This document shows, piece by piece, positions 1 through 9,797 of a stretch of 64,000 nucleotides of DNA (within the stretch, counting starts at the first letter, position 1; each line of letters starts with the position of its first letter). The stretch is from Chamaecyparis obtusa (Eukaryota > Streptophyta > Pinopsida > Cupressales > Cupressaceae), in assembly GCA_027943335.1 (NCBI GenBank), contig BSBK01006751.1, positions 226,001-290,000 on the forward strand. Direction: 5' to 3'. The notes under the pieces are model-generated. The model was not told where the DNA came from and did not search any database. It was given only the letters and a program-made list of their open reading frames with translations. The position numbers and the translations under genes were made by a program.

Positions 1-599
1 TGAAGAGGACTTGCTTCTACATTTTAAAATCTTTTACCCTAAGTGGATTGATTTCAATCATTTCTTATCATTGTAGATTATGGTTTGTTGCCTTTAAGAG
101 AACTTTCACAATTGAGAGATGCTTGTGGCAGTTTTTCCTCGATGGCATAGAGATGGTACTATGCTTCACATTTTGTTTCTATTAGCGCAAATGGACTTTG
201 AATTGTCCGATTGTAATCAGAATTTTGTTATTTTGACTTTTTGGGATAATTGCTTTTCAGTGATCTGATTCATATTTTTGGCATGTGGGCATGGATGTTG
301 CAATTTTTTAAGCATATTCATAGTGTTGGTCTCTTGATGTGACCAGATTATTCTCTGAGTTCATGGGTTGCTTCGACATTCAGTCATATTTTGTCATTGG
401 CCTTTATTTTGTTTGAAAAAACATTGCTTTATATTTTCCAAGTATGACTTACAAGATTGCAACGTACCCTTTTTGAAATAGGATTTGATAATAAAAAATA
501 TTGATATTAGAATATTGATAAAAATAAAATATAACATGTTTAAAATTTAATTAACTTTAATGAAGGGTCAAGAAGGCATGAAATGAAGAGTTGTGAATC

Positions 600-1335
600 T
601 CTAAAACATGAGAGATAAAAGGGAGAAGACTTCATTCAAAAGGGGATATGGAAGAAGGAAAGAAAGGATGGAGCGTGGGAATCAAGGAAGGAATAGCAGA
701 AGACGAAAGGAAGGGGAAGAAAATAAGGAAGTGACTCTTTCAAAAGGTAGGAATGATGAAGGCTATTCTTTCAAAGGGTGGTAATTGTGAAAGGTTCTAA
801 CTCTCTCAAAGGTCAGAAATGATTATTAAAGTAATATTGTAATATTTAGTGTAATAGTCATGTAAGTAACTTTCTTTTAAGTCAGTTTTTAGTAACTTTC
901 TATTCTTTATGTAATTTAGTTAGTTTAGTAACTTTCAATTTTGTCTTTAATTCTTGATCATTTCTGTTATGGAAAGATTTTATAATTGCTTATTTAAGGA
1001 GTATTCCTCTCCTTTGTTTAATATTGAATATCATTCAATTATCATTTCAATGATGAAGGGTTGAACTCTTTCGAAGGGTAGTAATTGTGAAAAGTTGTGA
1101 CCCTTGCAAAGGACAGACACAATGAAGAGGTGTGGGTCTCCCTCACACATGAAGATATAAAGGGGTGAAGGTTTCATTTGAGAAGGACATCCAAGGGAGA
1201 TCCATCTGGAAAATAATTTATTTTTCTCAGACGGTAGCAATAGAGGGTGGTGGCTCAATTCTTGTGAAAGGTGGTGCCTCTTTCATTGATAAAGTATAAA
1301 GGAGAAATCATTCCAAGCGTTCAAGAATAACTTGT
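600..1335 (+). repeat. LTR-like debris with an internal duplicated motif
   Basis: A purine-rich stretch is followed by an AT-rich stretch ending near 1040 that resembles the R/U5 part of plant LTRs. A block of about 45 bases starting with the GGTAATTGTGAAA-type motif near 771 recurs, diverged, near 1071. No clean TG...CA ends or target-site duplications were found, so the family is not assigned. Confidence 0.35.
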
Positions 1336-1339
1336 CAAT

Positions 1340-1700
1340 GATCACTCATGAATCCCAAAAGTAATCATCAATTACCAAATCAAGCAAACAATCAATCAGC
1401 AAATCATTCTATCAAATCAGCATTCGTTATTCATAATTCACCAATATATCAAACTAGCATTCATCATCAATCATCTAATCAACAATCACTTAATCATCAC
1501 TCACAAATACCTCAATATATACAGTCAAAGGAATCCATTCAGTTAATCAATTATTCATAAAAATATCAATGATTCAACAACAATCCATGAAGGATCAAAA
1601 TCAAGTGATCAATGAAAATAAACAGAAACAGAATTGAACTCAGAACAGAACTAATGTTAGCAGCAATACTAATTAAGAGATTAAGCTGATAGGTAGAAAT
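1340..1700. repeat. Low-complexity CAAT/ATCA-rich tract
   Basis: The tract is dominated by short AATCA and CAAT words with few G on the plus strand. The 70-codon open frame at 1348-1560 is Asn/Gln/Ser/His-rich because of this composition and is not regarded as a gene. Confidence 0.5.
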
Positions 1701-1797
1701 ATAGATCTATGTATATGTGATCATGCAATAGATATACTTTAAGAAATTATTGAGTAATATTAATGCTCTTTCAAATATAAACATGTAATGGAAGAGG

Positions 1798-2547
1798 TGT
1801 ATGATAGTCCCTTCTAAATTTAGAGAAACAGATTGCAAATAGGAAGGACGGCCAGCCATTTGAGTTCCCAAGACCCAAAGTACGCCACCCCAAGATGAAT
1901 GTTAAGCTTGTGGGTCAAGGGGTTACTGTGCCCTTGGGCTTGAGATCCCATCAAGTATGACACCCCAAGATAAATGTTATGGTCATGGGCATAGGGTCTC
2001 AATGTGCCCTTGGGCTTGAGGTCCCATCAAGTATGCCACCCTGGATGGAATGGACGGCCAGCCTTCCATGCTCATGGACCAAGAGATGGAAATGAAGACC
2101 GGCCTCCCATGCTCTTGGGCTTCAACAAGGATGACAGCCAGCCTTCAAGGTTTGAGGGATGGAAGGGCAGCCCACCTTCCATGCTCTCGCAATACAAGGG
2201 CAACCAACCTTGAGACTGGGATTTGCAAACATTTCAGCAAATTCCTAATGGGACTATTATAGGAATCTACTTTAAAAAGGCACTGACTTATTTGGATTTC
2301 AATATGAATGATGTTTATGGAAACCATGGTGTTTACAAATGATTTGTATGCTATATGATAGTATGGCTTATAATTTAATGTCAATTTCCAGTAATTAATG
2401 TTGTGTGCAGGACCTAGACCAGGTTTTCTCTTATAGAAGGCATTCAATCAGTAAATTTGCATTCTTAAGTAATCTGTATTTCTTATTCTAATTGGAATTG
2501 TGGTTTTAGGGAAACATATAGTAATATTCCCAAAAGGCATGCTACAA
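1798..2547 (+). mobile_element. Candidate LTR (possibly Ty1/copia) with tandem repeats in its 5' half
   Basis: A TGTA start near 1798 and a CTACA end near 2547 lie directly upstream of a primer-binding-site-like motif at 2549-2560. The 5' part carries a 76-bp tandem repeat. Boundaries are by eye, and no second LTR or coding domain follows, so this is a remnant at best. Confidence 0.35.
1857..2060 (+). repeat. 76-bp tandem repeat, about three units, GC-richer than its surroundings
   Basis: The words TGTGCCCTTGGGCTTGAG at 1927 and 2003, and TA(T/C)G(C/A)CACCC at 1881, 1956 and 2032, recur at 75-76 bp spacing. Shorter degenerate repeats rich in GGCCAGCC and CCATGCTC continue to about 2220. The 69- and 70-codon open frames crossing it are composition artefacts. 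Confidence 0.75.
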
Positions 2548-2548
2548 T

Positions 2549-2560
2549 TGGTATTGGAGC
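2549..2560 (+). promoter_or_regulatory. Primer-binding-site-like motif
   Basis: TGGTATTGGAGC differs at two positions from TGGTATCAGAGC, the common plant retrotransposon site complementary to initiator Met-tRNA. It directly follows the candidate LTR end. Confidence 0.4.
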
Positions 2561-2825
2561 TTTGATTGTGCTAGCCTAAGGGTCAAAAAAATAAACAAAA
2601 ATTAAAAAATAAGTAAATGCATTTACACAGCATGCCCAAGATAGAAAAGTGATATTTTCCAATCTCACACTTTTTACCAATCAAAAGGGAATAAGTTTCC
2701 CTTTTACATTTTAAGCACTTGCGTAAAATGAATCTTTTGTGATGGGACCAATTTCTTTATCCATTGCTAGTTAGATTCTCCAAGCCAATATGCAAGATGC
2801 AAAAGCCAATGATCGTAGATCTCAA

Positions 2826-3560
2826 CAATCATAAAGTTCTATTTTAAGGCACAAAAGATGCTTATCTTAAAATGTATGCACATGGATAGACAATTCCCAC
2901 ATTGTAATAGTTTGAGTTATCGAAAGCAGGGAGCTAGAATATGAAAAACCCATCTCACCAGGTCTCATTGCATTACCCATCCTTGTGGTGCAACTTTGTT
3001 GCGTAGTAACATTACACGTTAAAAATTTGCGATCAATCCCAAGTAATCACAACCCACCACATTTGTTATGCCATTTCCCAAGTTTTTAAAAGGTAAATTT
3101 AATTCCAATTAATAACGAACAACCATATTCGCCTTGCCATGCCACTTCCCAAGATTTTCAATTATATATATACCCAATATTGTACTTACCCACAATCATA
3201 ATGCTCTATTGAAAGCACAAAAGATGCTTACCTTCAAATGTATGCAAACAGATGGAGAATTCTCCACATTGTAATAGTTTGATTTATGGGAAGCTATCAT
3301 TAGGGGTTATCAAAGATACCGAAGCATCCCTCTTTTAGCCTATGATCCACCTTCTTCTTTGTCTCTACCTTGAGTTTGAAGGGTGCTGTTAGAATATGTA
3401 AAACCCATCTCTTGTCAAGTCTCGTTGCATTACCTTTTCTTGTAGTAAAAATTTGTTGGATCCTAGGAACCTTGTACATACCATGGTAGCATTACTCAAA
3501 AAACCCAAAAATCCCAAGTAATCACAACCCACCACATTTTCCATGCCATTTCTGGAGTTT
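2826..3560. repeat. Old direct duplication, two diverged copies
   Basis: The block starting near 2829 (AATCATAA, then GCACAAAAGATGCTTA, then CACATTGTAATAGTTTGA) recurs near 3196. The block AACCCATCTC near 2945 recurs near 3400, and TCCCAAGTAATCACAACCCA near 3036 recurs near 3511. The offset grows from about 367 to 475 bp, so the copies have acquired indels. Confidence 0.7.
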
Positions 3561-4437
3561 CTCAAAAAGCAAAATAATCCCAAGAAATCATGACATTTAG
3601 AGAATAACATCGAAAGCAAAGGTAGACTGAACCTTTCTTGTTTGTCTTAAACATTAGGGTATTTCACATTTTATTTATATTTTAGTTTGAATAGACTTTT
3701 TAAAGGTTAATTATAAACCACAATAAGATTTTTTCTGTTAATTTATACCCTAATGAAGATTGAGGTTAAAACTTTGGTGCAAATCCTGGTTCCAAGCAAT
3801 TTGGCTGAAATATACCCATCAGGATTAAGTTGTGGTATCTAACATAGGGTTACCCTGAGTAAATAATTCACCATACAATCTAAGCTAAAGGTTACCTTGC
3901 AACAAGCACTTTCCTTACAATCTGTCTGGCACACACATCCAAAAAAAATGTATTCAAAAATTGAGACTCTGATCATTAGAGATCATTGAACACAACAATG
4001 CAGCTAGAAATTGTGCAGGTCCTGGTTCGAGACAGCTTCAACTAATAAAATTAGCTTTTATCGTGGCGTCTCAGCTAAAGGGTACCCTGCTAAAAGAATT
4101 TAATCTGGCACCGATGCTAAACGTCGCCTCGCAAAGAAAAGTTAAACAGTGTTTTTTTAAGAATAAGATTAAATCAATTTTAAATTAATGTAAACTTGTC
4201 ACACTGGGGTTATTTTAAAACGATTGCCCTCCATCCGAAGCGAGTATCAAGATACATATTATAATCTTTCCAATCGCACAGCACACCGCAAACATCCCGA
4301 ATCAAATATAATCGCTTAATCATTTCAAGAATACTAACAACAACAATGCAAAATTGAAGTTTTCACAATTGCTCATTATTTAATTTTTTTCAGACATGTG
4401 TAAAATACCGAAGAATTAGGGCATCGCTGTTTCTTAC

Positions 4438-4566
4438 ATCCTCATAAAAGAGTGGCCTGCGAATAACCCAGCTGAGTGCATTTTTCAAACATTGGCGGTA
4501 CAAAATACGCACGCGCTCTTGCTGCACGGCTCGCCGAGCTGCGTATCCTGCCTCTGTCAGACTCAT
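4438..4566 (-). CDS. NDUFB9: NADH dehydrogenase (ubiquinone) 1 beta subcomplex subunit 9 (B22, LYR family), exon 1
   Basis: Exon 1 encodes 43 residues. The product is the B22 subunit of mitochondrial complex I, an accessory subunit in the membrane arm; plant homologues are called CIB22. The ATG is at 4566. Visible features are an AARRAVQQERVRILYR segment containing the LYR tripeptide (residues 22-24), then SWVIRR and LFYED, matching the N-terminus I know for the plant family, whose full length is about 115-120 residues. Reading stays open to 4438, where GTAAGA (4437-4432) is a good splice donor in phase 0. The remaining exons are not in the window. I counted nine CpG in 129 bp, far denser than the surrounding repeats. 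No terminator, frameshift or missing residue is seen. A truncated gene copy is the main alternative to a functional gene. Confidence 0.8.
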
Positions 4567-6710
4567 TTTTCCCCCAACAGATACAAATTTTGGAAATGTT
4601 AGAATGGAAGAAAAAACCAGTTCTACAAAAATGAATTAGCCACCGGTTCTATGGGCTAGGCGTTGAGATGGAAAATAACAAGAGAGTTCAGCAAATCTGA
4701 ATAAGCCTTTGGTTCCATGTGTTGTGTGTGGGATTAATGTATAATGGTGAAAATCATATAATTTGTATGAGTTTTTTTTTTTGTTATGTTGGATGGTTCT
4801 CATCTGGTCTAGCTAGTTCCTAAGGAGGTGGCGAAAGGTTTTACAAAGTCATCTTGTTAAAAGGTCTTTAAGTCATGACTTAAAGAGATAAGTGATTTAC
4901 AAATTATTGGGTCATGGAAGTCTAAAAGTGAAAAGGCCAAGCAAAACAAAATAGAAATTTTTTATGTTTTCTAAAGTCATGCTTTGTGAAGAAGCAATAA
5001 GTTTTGTTTTAAAAAGGTTGGATTCATTTCGAGGTTTTTATGGTTGTGTGGTTGGTTAATAAATCAATCTTTCTTTATTTCAACATATAGAGGTTCTGTG
5101 TTGTTGCATGGACATACTATAAAAGAAAATAACAAGTTTGGCAAGTTACCAAAAAAGAGGAGTTCTAGGAGTTTGTCATAGATCATATCCACATGGTCAA
5201 ATACTCTTAAGGTGCAATCTAAGTGTGGTTTCATGCATATTAATAGTACGCACTTGTAGGTGTTAGTGATAGAGGTGTTTTCCTTCATTACATTGTAGTC
5301 CTTAAAGTGTGTATTGATTGTGTAATGCTTCAAGGTGTTAAGCCATATAAAGCTTGTTAATACTACCTCCAAAGTTAGTGGTATAGAATCCTTGCTTAAT
5401 ATGATGCATGTATTTGTTGACCAATGCATACACAAATGTGAGAATGTTTCAACTATTGGAAATGATCTATTAGAACCCTGCCAAGTTGTGTATATGCAAG
5501 GATAATAAGTTTGAAAATTATGTAGGGCATTTTATATGGATGACACTGAGTGGCATTTGAGAGGTTGAAGAAACAAGGCTAAGATAGTGATGTTTTGGTA
5601 AAGGGTGTGAAAGGTTCATTACAAACCATTACAGACAAATACATGTGATAGTGAGAATGTCAGAAGGGCTTTATCTTGGGTTTATGCAAGGATAAGAGAC
5701 TATTATGCATGTTTCATTGATCTTAAAAGTTCTGAAAATTTATCAACCAATGTTCACAACAAAGATAATTGCACTTGGTGGTGATATGTGATAGTTGGTG
5801 AAACATTATATGCATTAATAACCCCTCATTCAATAAACTAATTATGCTAGAGTTAATTAGGTTTTACATCAATCACTTGGATGACCCAGTAAGGACAGAA
5901 AGAGGTTACATGAGGTATGCCAAATGGACTAGTGGTTATGAAAATTCTAAGTAAGGTTTATAATAGATCAGAGACATGTTTTTATTTTGGTCAATTTTTC
6001 TTTCTAGTCGATATTGTCATGATTGCTCTAATCCTAGTATTACTTGGAGTTGTTGAGATATAAAAGAGTGTGTTATTATGGTTTCATGGTGGAGGTTGCT
6101 TGGCATGGTCGTGTTAACAAAGAAAGAAAAAAAACTCTCTTAAAGTATATTCACGCATCTTATCCATGCTCACAAGTGAATAATATTGAGGACGGACATT
6201 ATTGATGTTGTCAAGTAAGGGTCTAGATCTGGTGATATTCACATTATGAACATTGGAAGGGTTGCAAGTCCTATCCTCAAGAACCAAAAGGGTTTGTCAA
6301 ACTCTTGATAATATTTGTATGGACCCTATAGTAAGAATAGCAATGGCTTGTCGAGGTCTCAAGAAGTTGGCAAAATCTTATCAACCTTGCTATTATCAAT
6401 GCATTAACTCTCTATTAAGACTTTTGATTGTTAATATTGAGATGATACAATGTGAAGTCTCCCTACCTTATTTAGAATTGAAATTTCTTGTGAATGTAAA
6501 TCTATTATTTATATTACTTTGTAGTTCTAACTATGAGAGAGGTGTTTTGTTTTAGTTTTGATCTACTTAACCAAATTTATTGTAGTTACATGTTGCTACC
6601 AAGTAAACATCATACATAGAGTTTCATGAGGGATCAAAAGCTAAAGAGAGATTACAAAATTCTATAAGAGCCATCAAATATTTAAACAAGGACAATAGTC
6701 AATAGGGTTG
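4567..6710. other. Upstream flank of NDUFB9 and unassigned sequence
   Basis: The first 100-200 bases should hold the 5' UTR and promoter of the minus-strand gene, but no convincing TATA box was seen. The rest is AT-rich. Open frames at 5064-5435 (minus) and 6253-6555 (plus) show no motif I recognise, and their codon use looks like translated intergenic DNA. Confidence 0.4.
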
Positions 6711-7735
6711 TGTAGCATCATAAATTGTGTCCATTCAATGCTTACTTAGCACCCATTTTAGTATGTGCTCATTCTTCTCAACATTATAGAACTTTTCCAT
6801 GTATTTAATTAATAAATAGTTAAATGTTTGTCCTCTCTTGATTTTATTTATATGTGGACCCTTAATTGGAGGAGTGTCCCTTAAATTATTTCATTCATTT
6901 ATCACCTCTTGCATACATAGGACCTATTTCATTGTGGATGGCTTTTTGTATTTATTCTAATTTCAAACCTCAATTTTGTAAACATTATGGGCATCCCCAT
7001 ATCCTAATTAACTCTCTATTTAAATTTAATCCATGATTGACTTGAATGGGGCATCTCATAGGGCATGTTGCGAGATAGGAGATAGGCACATGCCTTAGGA
7101 AGTGCCCCATTCCCTATAAAAGTGGCCCAAATTTGAATTGGAGAATGGTCTCCTGATATTAGTAGGATATTCAAAACCCCATCGGCCTTCTTCAAGTTTT
7201 GAGCCCCAAAATGGCTAGAGAGGTATAAAAGTAATAATACCTCCCTCATTTTGGGAGGGACATCCATATCCAAGTTTTATAATCACAAGCAAGCATTTAA
7301 GGAGCAATTCAAGAAAATAAGCATTGAAGTCATTTCATCCTTCATCTCTTGGCAAGTTACAACAATCACTATGCAAGCATGTCTTTTGTAATGCCCTTTT
7401 AGGTCTTTGTGGAGTCATGTTATTGCATCAACACTTGTGATCTCATTTCAAGCACAATTGCATCATTCAGAGTATAAGACATCTTATTTTCTTATGCAAA
7501 CCTCTACAACTAACAACATGTTTCCCTTTTTTAAGAATTTACATGTTGATTCCAAGGTTAATTCCTATGTAGGAGTTTAACTAAGGCAAACCACTTTCTC
7601 CCAATATTTTTCCCATTTTTTGTGTGCAGGTGAAAGGTGGAACAACTATGAAAATGGATACAAGCAGATATTACAAAGAGTTACAAGTGGTAGAAGTTTC
7701 ATCATAATTTTTTAGGTCTAAGCTACCTCCTAAGA
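6711..7735 (+). repeat. LTR-like 1-kb dispersed repeat, copy A
   Basis: It starts TGTAGCATCATAAA. Its whole length is collinear with 26115-27110, with roughly three quarters or more of bases matching by eye. A TATAAAAG box lies at 7224-7231, followed by a conserved TTGGGAGGGACATC block, as expected for an LTR promoter and R region. The right boundary is approximate and no target-site duplication was identified. Confidence 0.6.
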
Positions 7736-8229
7736 GAGACTAAAGAATTGCCAGTGCATGGACTCAAGAATTGGCATTGCATGGCAATCCTTGAAGTACT
7801 TCTTTTTCATAAAAAAGAAGGTTTGTTCCATGCACAATAGAATAGTTTCCATCATCCCATTGTACATATCATGTCTCATTTTTACATAGTCTTCTCTACT
7901 AGAGATAGTTGGATTCTTGCTATGCCCACAAAGGACACATCCCCAAATAGAGCCACTAATGGAAACCTAAAATTTAGTGTTTTCTAAGAATAAAATAACA
8001 CTAAATTTCCTTCAATATCTTTTTCACATATCATCACCAAGATTTTGTATTTGATCAAGTAGAGAAAGACCTTTCCAAAGATTGAAGCTACTAAAATTTT
8101 CTTAATTCATTAGTCATTCCATCACTACCCTTGATGCATCCCAGAGCCATTACTATCACGAATACATTTGTCATATGGCATATTTATAGGAGATAATCAC
8201 CATCGAGGATGTATTCTGCATGTTCCTCC
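7736..8229. other. Unassigned sequence with one perfect hairpin
   Basis: AAATTTAGTGTT at 7970-7981 and its exact reverse complement at 7997-8008 form a 12-bp stem with a 15-base loop. Nothing else was recognised. Confidence 0.4.
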
Positions 8230-9797
8230 TATTATATTTATGTCTATGTAGCAGGTTTTAGCATATCGAAGGAGATGGACGACATTAAACCAATCAGAAG
8301 GCTACAAAAGTGGGCAACCTGAACGTAAGCGGTCATCGAAAGAACTTAGCGGGTCAATATATTTGTTACCAAGCTGAATTTTTTTATCGAAAGGAGGTAG
8401 ATCAGTGTTGTTTTGATTGAGAAAATAAAATATACATTAGGAGGTCATTTGAGGAACATTGCCCATAAGAGCAGAAATCTCAAAGTTAGTTTGAATGTAT
8501 ATGTTACGTCGAAGTCTTCTTTGTGATGCATCAACGACATAAGTTTGATCGATGATTCACATCAGGGAATCAATGAACATCGAAGGAAGAAATAAAGATT
8601 AGGTCAATCACATAAGTTACTCTGATGGTCCTAATTCGAAGTAGTATCAAAGAAATAGTCTGGAATCGAGGGTAATATTATCAAGGAAGCATCAGTCATC
8701 GATAAAAGGCATGAAAGCCACAATGAAATGGTATGTTGCAACGATATCGATAAAAGATTTGGGAGTTACACCAACAAAGATGAATGAAGTAAACAAATGA
8801 TGGGTTACATATCGGCGAGAGTTTCACCGATCTCATGTAGCATCGAGGAAACTATCACCATCGTAGCGAAGGAAAAATGCTATACCAATCACTAGAGTTA
8901 CCTTGATGATAACATTGTGATTGCATGGGAGAGACGGGTGATGGATTCTTACAAAACATAAAATATAAATGGATTACTATTCATTGGAGAGACTTTCATA
9001 GTCAGTTTGACTTTTAAAACCTAACCTGATATAGTATATTACGTTGATGCACCTACTAAACATGGTGATATAGTTTAAATTAGAAGAACAATTGTTATGT
9101 CTCAGTGATAGAGCATATCGGAGAAACACAATGAATCGTTACAAGTTTTCAATTTGTCCCTTAACTATTATGTTACTCTGATGATGAACATAAGGTGATT
9201 TATGAAGAGAAATTTGTAGAGGTTACTCTAAGGCACATTTCTAGGGAAAGAAAGGAACAATAAATGAAATGCTCATCGGGGAAATATCATACCTTCTCTG
9301 ATGAGGCAAAGAAGAATAAGAAAGGGGAGAAATGAATAAATGGATGAGATCAGTGAGAGTTATCCTGATTGATTAAAAGGGATTCAAAAGGCACTCTCAA
9401 TTAAAGATACATACCAGTAGTCCCAATGATTCAATAACTAACTCATAAAAGTGGTGCCAATGAGGGAGATCATATCGGCACAACACAGAGGAGGATCTCA
9501 ACTATAAGAATTATAAATGTCATTTCAACATTTTCAAAATTCGAAAAATTGGTGCATTAATGACTAGTGTGTGAAATTAATTGCCCCCACAAACAAATGG
9601 CTCTATAATTTGTTGATCAAAGTGAAATTTACTAGAAAGAAATCCTTCTCAGCAGGTATTTTGGATAAAAGGAGACAAAAATATTCTCAGATAGAGAAGG
9701 AGCATTACACTTTGGTCATTCTCAAGTAAGTTTGATCTTCTCCAGTATTTGTAAGAAGCCTTTGTGATAAAATTTAACTATCTACATTACAATAAAA
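8230..9797 (+). repeat. Leader or LTR-like repeat upstream of pseudogene C, rich in ATCG words
   Basis: The stretch is studded with ATCG, CATCGA and TATCGG words and carries a recurring GTTAC(T/C)(C/T)TGATG-like motif near 8616, 8897, 9171 and 9359. A TGGATAAAAGG element near 9661 could be a promoter. It leads into the first ATG of pseudogene C at 9798. The tandem array begins inside it at 8406, so its first ~175 bp exist only here. Confidence 0.45.

Larger units (their letters stand above)
1..4437 (-). other. Probable intron 1 of NDUFB9, continuing off the left edge
   Basis: This is inferred from the intact exon 1 and GT donor at 4432-4437. I looked on the minus strand for the rest of the conserved protein (the tryptophan/proline-rich C-terminal part of the family) and did not find it, so intron 1 should exceed 4.4 kb or the gene is truncated. 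The stretch holds repeat debris listed separately. Positions 1-600 and 3650-4430 show nothing I can assign. Confidence 0.5.

Noticed and set aside
4024..4033. tRNA-like B box (GGTTCGAGAC), possible SINE or tRNA
   Set aside because: No A box at the right distance and no cloverleaf could be drawn.
5064..5435. 123-codon minus-strand open frame, and a possible pentatricopeptide-repeat remnant on the plus strand
   Set aside because: No consistent 35-residue periodicity or family motif could be read in any frame.
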